From Cristatella mucedo (taxonomy: Eukaryota; Bryozoa; Phylactolaemata; Cristatellidae), in the NCBI GenBank assembly GCA_009760855.2, contig WPIO01000154.1, positions 429,001-493,000 on the forward strand: 64,000 nucleotides of DNA, read 5' to 3'. Both the position numbers and the translations under genes were made by a program. This document shows, in pieces, positions 34,451 through 45,107 of this stretch. Below the pieces are notes generated by a model. That model ran no database searches. It was not told the origin of the DNA and was given only the letters and a program-made list of their open reading frames with translations. The first letter of the stretch is position 1. Each line of letters opens with the position of its first letter.

Positions 34451-35110
34451 TCACACAGCACTACGCTTGCCCATCCTCATGGCTAACACTCTCTTCTGCG
34501 GATACGAATACAAAAACGAAGGACGGCGACCGCGGCCGCGACCACCGCTGCCTCCGCCACCAGAGTGCTCTCGATCGGGCGCCGAGCCAGCTGGCCTCAC
34601 GTCGTAGTCGTCTGCTTGCACGCCGTCGAGGTCGGCCTGCGAACGCTGCGATGCGAGAGCGGCTAGAGCGTCCGCCTCGTCTGCCGCTGCGGCGGCGGCC
34701 ATTAGGAATTCTCTATTCCTCTCGTCTTCGTACGTCAGCGGCAGGCAGCTGGCTGCAAATGACGGAGTGCATTGTATAGCACCGCCGAGCGAAGCGTCAT
34801 GCGCCAGCACACTCAACCCGCTGTCTCCGTCGCGTCCGAGGGCGCGACATCCGCGTTACAGCTGGCAAATGAGCGAAGATTAGAGCTCGACGTAGCTGAT
34901 AACGCAAAGACTAGCTATAGAATGCGAAGACTATAATGCGCCGACTCGCTCAACGCCGCTGAGTCCGAGCCGAGTCTTTTGACTTAATGTGGCTCTGAGG
35001 CACACCCGAGGACGGCCAACTCGACGAGAGCTCTCAGCCGCAGCGATGCACTTACCACTGAGCGCCAAGTAGGCGATGGCAGCGACAATTCGGCAGCTTG
35101 CTAGCGGCAT
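34451..35110 (-). CDS. Secreted amidated-peptide precursor, copy 1 (VLAMRM-amide)
   Basis: Two-exon gene. Exon 1 coding 35110-35056 (55 nt) encodes MPLASCRIVAAIAYLALS and splits the next codon at a GTAAGTGC donor. Exon 2 coding 34752-34451 (302 nt) follows a TCATTTGCAG acceptor and restores Ala from G|CC. The intron is 303 nt, phase 1. The 118-residue product starts with a hydrophobic signal peptide ending A-L-S-A before SCLPL, a good signal-peptidase site. An acidic, alanine-rich spacer (residues ~20-80) and a Gly/Arg-rich stretch follow. The C-terminus reads RGRR, PSFLYSYPQ, KR, VLAMRM, GKR, SAV, stop. KR and GKR are prohormone-convertase sites and the Gly is an amide donor, so VLAMRM-amide is the predicted hormone, with PSFLYSYPQ as a possible second product. 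I do not recognise the precursor; the ending is only loosely like myomodulin-type MLRM/MLRL-amides. This copy differs from copies 2 and 3 by R for W and G for V in the spacer. Confidence 0.82.
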
Positions 35111-35226
35111 GTTCGGCCCTGGTTCAAGCTGTGAGTAGGCTAAAGGGGAGAAGGCTGGTGCGCCGACGAAGTGCGCTGAGCAGCAGCGGCAGCGAGCCTG
35201 ATTCGCTCGTCGCTCGATCCCGCCTA

Positions 35227-35232
35227 CTTATA
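35227..35232 (-). promoter_or_regulatory. TATA box, peptide precursor copy 1
   Basis: The minus strand reads CTATAAGTAGG, 117 nt upstream of the ATG. Transcription would start around 35200 with a 5'UTR of about 90 nt. The same motif at the same distance occurs in all three copies. Confidence 0.6.
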
Positions 35233-35646
35233 GGAGTCGTCGCCTCTGCGGCGGCGGTGGCGACGACGATTTTCAGAGCCACGCCCACGCCGCGCGTGCG
35301 CGCGCGGCTTCGCGCTAAACGTCCCCGAATAGACTCACCCCTAGCTAGCTGAGCCCGGACTTCTGAGCTCGGTCACCTGAGCCTGGTCGGACTCGCAAGG
35401 TTCGAACACTCGGCAATTGACCGGTGGCAGTCGGCCATCAATTATTAGCCAGCAAAAGTCATATCTTTTCTGTTTAACTTGCCGAATGTAGGCCTTTTGA
35501 TAATGGCTAGTGCCTGGCCAGTGGTACTTAAATTGCGCTTAATGACAGAACCTGGTATCATTGAAATTTAAAATCCCTGGTACCGAGTCAGCCACTTAAG
35601 AGAGGGGATACTCGGCGCTTGCGACTGTCTGATGCATTTGATTTTG

Positions 35647-37608
35647 ATAATAATAATAATGCACTTGATAAAGCGCCCTAAGAGAACTCAATCTCTTTCT
35701 AGGCGCTTTACATTTGCTGCAAAGGGAAATGCGATTGAATGGTAAGTAATATCATGCTTGATAAACAAACAACAGGCATAACACGGTTAGAGGTGACATG
35801 CACAGGGTCAGATTGCAAATGTGGTTAGTGGCAGCATACACAGTTTCACCACGCATAAGTACATGAAGGACGAATCACAGTGATCCGCTAAATGCTATCC
35901 TAAATAGGTGTGTTTTCAAGTTCTTTTTGAATATGGTCAAGTCAGGGGATATTCTGATGCAAGTCGGCAGGGAGTTCCAGGCTTTGGGAGCATACGAACT
36001 AAATGCACGGTCTCCAAAGAATTTGAGGTTTGTGAAAGGTATTTGTAGACTATTGGATTCCGAAAAGCGGATGGTACGATGCTCGGCCTGGTGGGGGAGT
36101 AGAACTGAGAGATAGGCTTTCACTTCTATGCGGATGACACTCAGTTGTACCTTTTCTTTGATCCCTCCCAGCCTTCAAGCACCTCAAATTCTCTAAACTC
36201 ACTAGCTGCATGCATTGATGCCATCCGCACATGGATGGCAGCAAGTTTTCTAAAACTTAACGACGATAAAACTAACTTACTAGTTATGGGAAAACCCAGT
36301 GTGATTCAGAAATTGGAAAGGCTGACTTTTAAAATTGGCTCTGCCAGCATATCTCCAGTTGAATCAGCTCGAAATCTAGGTGTCATATTCCAAAGCGACC
36401 TCTCGTTAGACGACCACATCAGCTCCACAGTCAAATCTGCCTATTTTCAGCTTCATAACATTGCTAAAATTAGAGATTGTTTAGATAAGGATACCACGTC
36501 CAAGCTGATCCATGCAATCGTGACATCCCGTCTCGACTTCTGCAACTCACTGCTTACTGGCCTACCAGCATGTGCGATCAGGCGATTGCAGCTGGTGCTA
36601 AACTCTGCAGCTAGGCATGTCTGTCGTGAGCGTCGCAGTTGCCACATTACTCCACTTCTCGCCGACCTGCACTAGCTACCAGTCAAGCAACGGATTGACT
36701 TCAAGGTTTTGTCGCTCACTTTTAGGTCCCTTCATTCTTTGGCTCGAGCCTATCTCTCAGATCTACTCCCCAATCAGGCCAAGCATCGTACCACCCGCTT
36801 TTCGGAATCCAACAGTCTGGAAATACCTCGTACAAACCTTAAATCCTTTGGAGACCGTGCATTTAGCTCGTATGCTCCCAAAGCGTGGAACTCTCTCCCG
36901 ACCTGCGTCAGAACATCCCCTGACCTGACCACATTTAAAAGAAACTTAAAAACACAGCTATTTAGGACAGCATTTAGTGGGTCCCTGTGATTCGTCATTG
37001 ATGTGCTTATGCGTGCTGACACTGTGCATGCTGCCACTAACCACATTTGCATGCTGACCCTGTGCATGTAAACCCTAACCATATTATTTATTTTGTTTGT
37101 TTTTCATGCATGATTTTACTTACTATTCTATTGCATATCACTTTGCAGCAAATGTAAAGCGCCTAGAAAGAGATTAAGTTCTCTGAGGGCGCTTTATCAA
37201 GTGCAATATTATTATTATTATTATTAGGCTGGAGCCAAAGAATGAAGAGACCTAAAAGCGAGCGACAAAACCTGGAAGTCGATCCGCTGCTTGACTGGTA
37301 GCCAGTGCAGGTCTGCAAGAAGTTGTGCGATGTGGCAACTGCCTCGCTCACCTCAAACGAGCCTAGCTGCAGAGTTTTGCACCAGCTGCAATCACCTGAT
37401 CGCGAATGCCGGTAGTCAGTAAGTAGTGTGCTGCAGGAGTCGAGACGGGATGTCACGAATGCATGGACTAGCTTAGACGTGGTATCTTTATCTAAACAAG
37501 CCCGAACTTTAGCAATGTTATTTAGCTGAAAGTAGGCAGATTTGACTGTGGAGCTGATGTGGTCGTCTAACGAGACGTCACTTTGGAACATGACGCCTCG
37601 CAAGACCG
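35647..37608 (-). mobile_element. LINE-A 3' fragment in unit 2, split by a younger insertion
   Basis: Counterpart of the unit-1 remnant, present as 35647-36118 and 37226-37608. The two parts join exactly if the plus-strand LINE-A at 36113-37224 is removed. Confidence 0.88.
36113..37224 (+). mobile_element. LINE-A copy inserted in unit 2 only
   Basis: Starts inside the reverse transcriptase at FHFYADDTQLYL (YADD catalytic motif present) and runs to the (ATT)n tail. A stop replaces Trp in DLHWLPVKQ (TAG near 36675). The target sequence AGGCT is repeated at 36114-36118 and 37226-37230, but the element also contains TAGGCT at this point, so microhomology at the 5' junction is likely. It is absent from units 1 and 3. 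Confidence 0.9.
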
Positions 37609-38203
37609 TGCCTACTTTCACTGATTGCCGCTTTGAACCTTGCGCTGTCTCAAATCTTTTTATATATCGTCCTCGTTTGTGATGCATAATATCTACGCGA
37701 CGTCCTCACTGTGGGGCTTTGCCGGCTCGCCGGATTCTCCGTGCGCCGGAAGAGTGATTCGTCGTGCTCATACGCACGCACCGCTTCTTTGACGAAGCAG
37801 TGCACGGCGTGCCCTTTCGTCTGCGGTCGCTTGACTGGCGAACTATATGCGGCTGCTTGACTGTAACCCGCAACATGGATCGTGAAATTCGAGTAGCTTA
37901 GCCCGCCAGTTAAGACCTAGTGACATTGCGATTACTTGCGCGTTTTGCGAGGATGCGACCATTTAAAGAGGCTGCTACGACAACTTCTGCTACTGCTGCT
38001 GCTCCTGCTGCTGCTGCTACTACTGCTGCTGCTGCTGCTACTGCTACTGCTACTACTACTACTAATAATAATACGTTTGTTATAGCGCCCTCAGGGAACT
38101 CGACCTCTTTCTAGGCACTTTACTTTTGCTTTAAAGGAAGCAGGATGGAATGGTTAGCGGTAGTGTGCTCGACGAACAACAAATGTGCTACTGTGTAATC
38201 TCG

Positions 38204-38209
38204 TTTATT
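38204..38209 (-). promoter_or_regulatory. Poly(A) signal, peptide precursor copy 2
   Basis: AATAAA in the same context and at the same 168-nt distance after the stop codon as in copy 1. Confidence 0.6.
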
Positions 38210-38376
38210 AATAGCGGGAGGAAGGAGAGTCCATTTTTCTATTCACAACTTACTACATATATATTTATCACTGAACTCTTTAGCTCGCCTTCACAGAATG
38301 AAGGGCCACATTAAAAGCATAGACACAGAGTCGAATGACACAGTAGCATTTCGAAGCTGCCTTCGCTCAAAAATAA

Positions 38377-39036
38377 TCACACAGCACTACGCTTGCCCAT
38401 CCTCATGGCTAACACTCTCTTCTGCGGATACGAATACAAAAACGAAGGACGGCGACCGCGGCCGCGACGACCGCTGCCTCCGCCAACAGAGTGCTCTCGA
38501 TCGGGCGCCGAGCCAGCTGGCCACACGTCGTAGTCGTCTGCTTGCACGCCGTCGAGGTTGGCCTGCGAACGCTGCGACGCGAGAGCGGCTAGAGCGTCCG
38601 CCTCGTCTGCCGCTGCGGCGGCGGCCATAAGAAATTCTCTATTCCCCTCGTCTTCGTACGTCAGCGGCAGGCAGCTGGCTGCAAACGACGGAGCGCATTG
38701 TGGATAGCGCCGCCGAGCGAAGCGTCATGCGCCGGCACACTCGACGCTGCTGTCTCCTTCGCGTACGCGGACATCCGCGTAACAGCTTGGGAACGAGCGA
38801 AGATTAGAGCTCGACGTAGCTGATAACGCAAAGACTAGCTATAGAATGCGAAGACTATAATGCGCCGACTAGCTCAACACCGCTGAGTCCGAGCCGAGTC
38901 CTTTGACTTAATGTGGCTCTGAGGCACACCCGAGGACGGCCAACTCGACGGGAGTTCGCGCAGCGGCAGCGGTGCACTTACCACTGAGCGCCAAGTAGGC
39001 GATGGCAGCGACAATTCGGCAGCTTGCTAGCGGCAT
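38377..39036 (-). CDS. Secreted amidated-peptide precursor, copy 2 (VLAMRM-amide)
   Basis: Second tandem copy with the same structure. Exon 1 coding is 39036-38982 (55 nt, same signal peptide). The intron is 303 nt with a GTAAGTGCAC donor and TCGTTTGCAG acceptor. Exon 2 coding is 38678-38377 (302 nt). The reading frame is open from ATG to TGA, 118 residues. The processed region is identical to copy 1 (PSFLYSYPQ, KR, VLAMRM, GKR), while the spacer has R to W, G to V, G to R, D to N and R to G changes. Retention of the open frame, both splice sites, the TATA box and AATAAA argues for a functional duplicate rather than a relic. The downstream LINE-A remnant of this unit is itself interrupted by a further LINE-A insertion. 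Confidence 0.82.
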
Positions 39037-39152
39037 GTTCGGCCCTGGTTCAAGCTGTGAGTAGGCTAAAGGGGAGAAGGCTGGTGCGCCGACGAAGTGC
39101 ACTGAGCAGCAGCGGCAGCGAGCCTGATTCGCTCGTCGCTCGATCCCGCCTA

Positions 39153-39158
39153 CTTATA
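39153..39158 (-). promoter_or_regulatory. TATA box, peptide precursor copy 2
   Basis: CTATAAGTAGG on the minus strand, 117 nt upstream of the copy-2 ATG, within sequence nearly identical to copy 1. Confidence 0.6.
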
Positions 39159-39569
39159 GGAGTCGTCGCCTCTGCGGCGGCGGCGGCGGCGACTCTCAGA
39201 GCCACGCCCACGCCGCGCGTGCGCGCGCGGCTTCGCGATAAACGTTCCCGAATAGACTCACCCTTAGCTAGCTGAGCCCGGACTTCTGAGCTCGGTCACC
39301 TGAGCCCGGTCGGACTCGCAAGGTTCGAACACTCGGCAATTGACCGGTGGCAGTCGGCCATCAATTATTAGCCAGCAAAAGTCATATCTTTTCTGCTTAA
39401 CTTGCCGGATGTAGGCCTTTTGATTCCGGCTAGTGCGTGGCCAGTGGTACTTAACTTGCGCTTAATGACGGAACCTGGTATCATTGAAATTTACAATCCC
39501 TGGTGCCAAGTCAGCCACTTAAGAGAGGGGATACTCGGCGCTTGCGACTGTCTGATGCATTTGATTTCG

Positions 39570-40425
39570 ATAATAATAATAATGCACTTGATAAAGCGCC
39601 CTAAGAGAACTCAATCTCTTTCTAGGCGCTTTACATTTGCCGCAAAGGGATACACAATTGAATAGTGGGTAATATCATGCTTGATAAACAAGCAACATGA
39701 ATAACATGGTTAGGGGTGACATGCACAGGATCAGCATGCAAATGTGGTTAGTGGCAGCATGCACAGTGTCACCACGCATAAGCATATGCAGGACGAATCA
39801 CAGCGATCCACTAAATGCTGTCCTAAATAGGTATGTTTTTAAGCTCTTTTCAAACGTGGTCAAGTCAGGGAATGTTCTGACGAAAGTCGGCAGGGAGTTC
39901 CAGGCTTTGGGAGCATACGAACTGAATGCACGGTCTCCAAAGAATTTGAGGTTTGTAAAAGGTATTTGTAGACTGTTGGATTCCGAAAAGCGGGTGGTAC
40001 GATGCATGGCCAGGTGGGGGAGTAGATCTGAGAGATAGGCTGGAGCCAAAGAATGAAGTGACCTAAAAGTGAGCGACAAAACCTGGAAGTTGATCCTTTG
40101 CTTGACTGGTAGCCAGTGCAGGTCTGCGAGAAGTGGTGTGATGTGGCAACTGCCTCGCTCACGACAGACACGCCTAGCCGCAGAGTTTTGCACCAGCTGC
40201 AATCACCTGATCGCGAATGCCGGTAGTCAGTAAGTAGTGAGTTGCAGGAATCGAGACGGGATGTCACGAATGCATGGACCAGCTTAGACGTGGTATCCTT
40301 ATCTAAGCAAGCCCGAACTTTAGCAATGTTATGTAGCTGAAAGTAGGCAGATTTGACCGTGGAGCGTGGAGCTGATGTGGTCGCCTAACGAGACGTCACT
40401 TGGAACATGACACCTCGCGTGACCG
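39570..40425 (-). mobile_element. LINE-A 3' fragment in unit 3
   Basis: Same remnant as in unit 1, uninterrupted, with a small extra GTGGAGC duplication near its 5' end. Confidence 0.9.
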
Positions 40426-40984
40426 TGCCTACTTTCACTGATTGCCGCTTTGAACCTTGCGCTGTCTCAAATCTTTTTATATATCGTCCTCGTTTGTGAT
40501 GCATAATATCTACGCGACGTCCTCACTGTGTCGCTTTGCCGGCGCGCCGGATTCTCCGTAGGCCGGAAGAGTGATTCGTCGTGCTCATACGCACGCACCG
40601 CTTCTTTGACGAAGCAGTGCACGGCGTGCCCTTTCGTCTGCGGTCGCTTGACTGGCGAACTATATGCGGCTGCTGGACTGTAACCTGCAACATGGATCGT
40701 GAAATTCGAGTAGCTTAGCCTGCTAGGTAAGACCCAGTGACATTGCGATTACTTGAGCGTTTCGCGAGGATGCGACCATTTAAAGAGGCTGCTACTACTG
40801 CTACTGCTTCTGCTGCTACTACTACTGCTACTACTACTACTACTAATAATGATACAGTTGTTATAGCGCCCTCAGAGAGCTTGACCTCTTTCTAGGCACT
40901 TTACTTTTGCTTTAAAGGAAGCAGGATGGAATGGTTAGCGGTAGTGTGCTCGACGAACAACAAATGTGCTACTGTGTAATCTCG

Positions 40985-40990
40985 TTTATT
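40985..40990 (-). promoter_or_regulatory. Poly(A) signal, peptide precursor copy 3
   Basis: AATAAA in the same context and at the same 168-nt distance after the stop codon as in copies 1 and 2. Confidence 0.6.
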
Positions 40991-41157
40991 AATAGCGGGA
41001 GGAAGGAGAGTCCATTTTTCTATTCACAACTTACTACATATATATTTATCACTGAACTCTTTAGCTCGCCTTCACAGAATGAAGGGCCACATTAAAAGCA
41101 TAGACGCAGAGTCGAATGACACAGTAGCATTTCGACGCTGCCGTCGCTCAAAAATAA

Positions 41158-41822
41158 TCACACAGCACTACGCTTGCCCATCCTCATGGCTAACAGTCTC
41201 TTCTGTGGATACGAATACAAAAACGAAGGACGGCGACCGCGGCCGCGACCACCGCTGCCTCCGCCAACAGAGTGCTCTCGATCGGGCGCCGGGCCAGCTG
41301 GCCACACGTCGTAGTCGTCTGCTTGCACGCCGTCGAGGTTGGCCTGCGAACGCTGCGATGCGAGAGCGGCTAGAGCGTCCGCCTCGTCTGCCGCTGCGGC
41401 GGCGGCCATTAGGAATTCTCTATTCCCTTCGTCTTCGTACGTCGGCGGCAGGCAGCTGGCTGCAAACGACGGAGCGCATTGTGGATAGCGCCGCCGAGCG
41501 AAGCGTCATGCGCCGGCACACTCGACGCTGCTGTCTCCTTCGCGTACGCGGACGCGACATCCGCGTAACAGCTTGGGAACGAGCGAAGATTAGAGCTCGA
41601 CGTAGCTGATAACGCAAAGACTAGCTATAGAATGCGAAGACTATAATGCGCCGACTCGCTCAACGGCGCTGAGTCCGAGCCGAGTCCTCTGACTTGAAGT
41701 GGCTCTGAGGTACACCCGACGACGGCCAACTCGACGAGAGTTCTCGCAGCGGCAGCGATGCACTTACCACTGAGCGCCAAGTAGGCGATGGCAGCGACAA
41801 TTCGGCAGCTTGCTAGCGGCAT
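41158..41822 (-). CDS. Secreted amidated-peptide precursor, copy 3 (LLAMRM-amide)
   Basis: Third tandem copy, farthest upstream on the coding strand. Exon 1 coding is 41822-41768 (55 nt, same signal peptide). The intron is about 308 nt, GT..AG, phase 1. Exon 2 coding is 41459-41158 (302 nt). The frame is intact, 118 residues. The predicted hormone differs in its first residue: KR-LLAMRM-GKR. Other changes are L to P (SCLPP), R to G, R to W, S to P and G to V in the N-terminal and spacer regions. Homology to the other units stops about 60 bp beyond the TATA box (near 42010), so distal upstream regulation may differ from copies 1 and 2. Confidence 0.81.
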
Positions 41823-41938
41823 GTTCGGCCCTGGTTCAAGCTGTGAGTAGGCTAAAGGGGAGAAGGCTGGTGCGCCGACGAAGTGCGCTGAGCAGCAGCG
41901 GCAGCGAGCCTGATTCGCTCGTCGCTCGATCCCGCCTA

Positions 41939-41944
41939 CTTATA
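41939..41944 (-). promoter_or_regulatory. TATA box, peptide precursor copy 3
   Basis: CTATAAGTAGG on the minus strand, 117 nt upstream of the copy-3 ATG. Sequence farther upstream soon diverges from the other two units. Confidence 0.6.
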
Positions 41945-42019
41945 GGAGTCGTCGCCTCTGCGGCGGCGGTGGCGACGACGATTTTCAGAGCCGCGCCCAC
42001 GCCGCGAGCGTGCGCGCGT

Positions 42020-43296
42020 GCCCGGGAACGAGTGAATGAGCGCTAATTTAGCAAGCGTTTAACTGTTTATATTCATCCTCGGGGCTGAAACCGCACGCTA
42101 AAAACAAGATTACGCTCGCCTCGTTGATTTGCATTAACTAATCGAAGAGAGCGACCGAGAAAAGAATGCCGCTCTCGCACGACGAGCCTCGCCGTCAACA
42201 GAGCGTCGCAGCGCGGGCGCGTGTTCGCGTCCTCGAGCGCCGTCCTCGAGCGCTGCGACCCGTCTCACGCACTTCCGGCCGCGTACGTTCGCAGCCAGAA
42301 AGGTTCGCGAGCGAAGGCGGAGAGACGCGAGCGAGCGCGGGCGGACGTCGGGCGCCGTCCGCTTGAGCGAAAGCTAAGCCTAGCCACGACTATCCCGAGC
42401 GTGGCGTCCGAGCGAGTGACCGGAACGCGATAAAACAACAACCTCCGGCGCCAGAAGGTGAATGGCGTTCGCTCGTTGTACCGATCGGTCTCCTACCGTT
42501 CAAGCACGCTTTCCAGCCGCGCGAAGGCATGGCAGCTGAAGCTCGTTCGCTAAAGTCCCCATACTGCGAGGAGCTAAAGCCCTCGCGCGCAGACCGCTCA
42601 ATGAATCGCCGATTCTGTACGCTGACAGTGCAGTACGCACAGTGGGGCTGTTTACTACAGGGATCGAGCGCTCCGAGCTTAATCGTACAAGTCCGCGCGC
42701 CATGGGCTCAGGGCAGTCGAGCCGCGATGGATGCGGACAGAGATCTGCACCGAAAAGGCCGCTGCGAAGGCGGCGCGCAGCTCACGTAGTTCTACGCCGC
42801 GAGCATCTAGCCAAGCACGGCGCTCGAGAGATGTTCGCGCGACCGTGCAGGCCGCCATTCAGACGCCGCCTGCGCTAGTGCGCGGCGCTGCAGCGTGATC
42901 GCAAGCAGCTGTAGCGACATTCGCCGAAGGCTGCCTTCGCGGTGAAGGCCAGAGCCGCAGGCTCTCGCCACCTCACATCCTGCGCTTCTCGAAGCTCCGC
43001 TCGCGAAAAGCATTAAAGCGACTCGCCAGCGTCGCACGCCTCCTACTAGCGACGCTGGCGACTGCAACAGATGGCCGGCTCGTTCGACGGAATACGGTCT
43101 CAGTTTTCGTTCGATTAGCCGTTGGCAGGGAAAATGCGAAATAACGAGCCTCTAAGTGCCGCTTAGACGCGGACTTTCGCTGCTGTCAATTCGATGTGCA
43201 TGAAGAGAGCGGAGTCAATACGCCACCGTCGCGCTTGCGAACCTCGAAATAGAATCTAATTTCGGCGAGACGTGATGTGCAAGTCTACGGTGCATC
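42020..43296. other. No supported gene; CpG-rich
   Basis: Begins where homology to the triplicated units ends, upstream of peptide precursor copy 3. Many short open frames, no repeat or domain recognised. Confidence 0.5.
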
Positions 43297-43475
43297 TCGG
43301 TGCATCAAGCAGTGCCAAGGCATCGGCTTGGTCTGGTAGCACTAAAGAGCTATTGGTGAGCCGTGATGGCACACTGGGTAAGGTGGTTGCTTTTCACGAC
43401 CTCAGACCTCAGAGTGCGACACTAGGCGAGCCATGTGATCTAAGGGGATCATCGGTGCATCAAGCAGTGCCAAAG
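43297..43475 (+). mobile_element. Truncated SINE between direct repeats
   Basis: The SINE head GGTGAGCCGTGATGGCACAC to TTTTCACGACCTCAGACC (43353-43410) is cut before box B. TCGGTGCATCAAGCAGTGCC occurs on both sides (about 43297-43320 and 43451-43474), far longer than other SINE target duplications here. Confidence 0.7.
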
Positions 43476-44044
43476 CACGAGCACTGCTTGCAAGAATGAA
43501 GCATGCTTGCAGCTTAATTCGAATGCTCAACCGATTCAATTGCTGAAAGATTGAATGCATATACGTAATCAGTTGGTACGATTCTTTTTCCAGTCGAATG
43601 TCAAGTGTGCGGCCTCAAGAGATTTCATTCTCCTAGATAGCTACACAAATTTACTAGCACTGCTGTTCGTCCGCGTCTATTATTCCGCATTGCCACGTCA
43701 GCTAGGTACCCGTTACGAGAGAGAGAGAGTTATCTAGACGGTTTTCTAGAAGATCAAGGCAGTGAACTGCAGTCAGGTGATCCGTCGCTCGAGTCGTTTT
43801 GGTGCGAACAGTTAGTTTCGGAGTGCCTACATTTGCTAATAAAACTTTACGAAAATGAATTAAAATTAAAATTCTAATCGAAAGGTTGGGCCCGGCAGTA
43901 AAAGAGCAGCCAATGAAAGAGGCAAAGGCAGCTCATGGAAAAATGCGTTACTAATGTTTCGACGCAGCCATGCCGCTAAATAGTGTATTAAGGAACTACA
44001 TGTCGTATTGCTAAGAAAGCTTGGCGATTCGCTGCGGATAGCGT
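43476..44044. other. No supported feature
   Basis: Unique sequence before the LINE-A at 44045. Confidence 0.55.
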
Positions 44045-44754
44045 CACTTCTCGCCGACTTGCACTGGCTACCAGTCAAGCAACCGATTTACTTCAAGGTT
44101 TTGTCGCTCACTTTTGTCATGTCACCCCTAACAATGTTATTCATGCTGTTTGTTTATCAAGCATGATATTACTCGCCATTCGATTGCATTTCCCTTTGCA
44201 GCAAATGTAAAGCGCCCAGAGAGAGACTGAGTTCTCTGGGCGCTTTATAAAGTGCATTATTATTATTTGGTCACTTCATTCTTTGGCTCCAGACTATCTC
44301 TCAGATCTACTCCCCCAAGCATCGTACCACCCGCTTTTCGGAATCCAACAGTCTACAAATACCTCATACAAACCTTAAATCCTTTGGAGACCGTGCATTT
44401 AATTCGTATGCTCCCAAAGCCTGGAACTCCCTCCCGACTTGCATCAGAACATCCCCTGACTTGACCACATTTAAAAAGAACTTAAAACACACACCTATTT
44501 AGGACAGCATTTAGTGGATCACTGTGATTCGTCCTTCGTGTGCTTATGCGTGGTGACACTGTGCATGCTGCCACTAACCACATTTGGAATCTGACCCTGT
44601 GCATGTCACCTCTAACCATGTTATGCCTGTTGTTTGTTTATCAAGCATGATATTACTCACCATTCAATTGCATTTCCCTTTGCAGCAAATGTAAAGCGCC
44701 TAGAAATACATTGAGTTCTCTGAGGGCGCTTTATCAAGTGCATTATTATTATTA
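44045..44754 (+). mobile_element. LINE-A 3' portion split by its own tail copy
   Basis: The outer copy runs from TCACTTCTCGCCGACTTGC to (ATT)n at 44754. It is interrupted after CGCTCACTTTT by a second LINE-A tail (44116-44266), after which GGTCACTTCATTCTTTGGC resumes. Confidence 0.9.
44116..44266 (+). mobile_element. Short LINE-A tail copy (151 bp), nested
   Basis: Only the last ~150 bp of LINE-A, from GTCATGTCACCCCTAAC to (ATT)n, inserted in the same orientation into another LINE-A. Target duplication TTT or slightly longer. Confidence 0.88.
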
Positions 44755-45107
44755 ACTTTCGTAAACAGTAGCTGCTGGTCAGGTTGTGGAGCTGGTTTTA
44801 AAGTGTTATTTCCTTAAGTTTCGTAGCCGGAGGGGTCTAGAAAAAGCTTAGCTCCCTCCCTCTCGCTATACCAAATCAGATGAGCAACGGAAACGCATCG
44901 CCTTCTGAAGCGAAAAACCTCTGCAAAACCAGAAGCTGCAGGAGCCGCCGCAGCCGCCGCATTGTCGACAGCGAGGCTATGACGTGAGCGTGACTCGTGA
45001 GTGCGACGTCGTCAAGATCAGGAGGATTGACGGTACATTATGGGCAGAGTGCCCATAACGGAGAGTTCAAAAATAGAGGTAGCAGCAGCTGTGAACTATC
45101 AATATGA
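44755..45107. other. No supported feature
   Basis: Unique sequence between LINE-A and a SINE. Confidence 0.55.

Larger units (their letters stand above)
32541..42015. repeat. Tandem triplication of a ~2.8 kb gene-bearing unit
   Basis: Three head-to-tail units start at about 32541, 35346 and 39267, each with the landmark GAGCCCGG..TGACCGGTGGC. Order on the plus strand: landmark, LINE-A remnant (minus), a stretch with CTG/CTA triplets and an L2-like tail, then the peptide gene (minus). Lengths are about 2805, 3921 and 2750 bp. The middle unit is longer by about 1112 bp because of one extra plus-strand LINE-A (36113-37224). Units differ by scattered substitutions and small indels. Confidence 0.92.

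Noticed and set aside
34752-34816. Starting the peptide precursor at the ATG at 34816 without an intron
   Set aside because: That start lacks a signal peptide and is not matched in copies 2 and 3, whereas the splice from the signal-peptide exon is consistent in phase and sites in all three.
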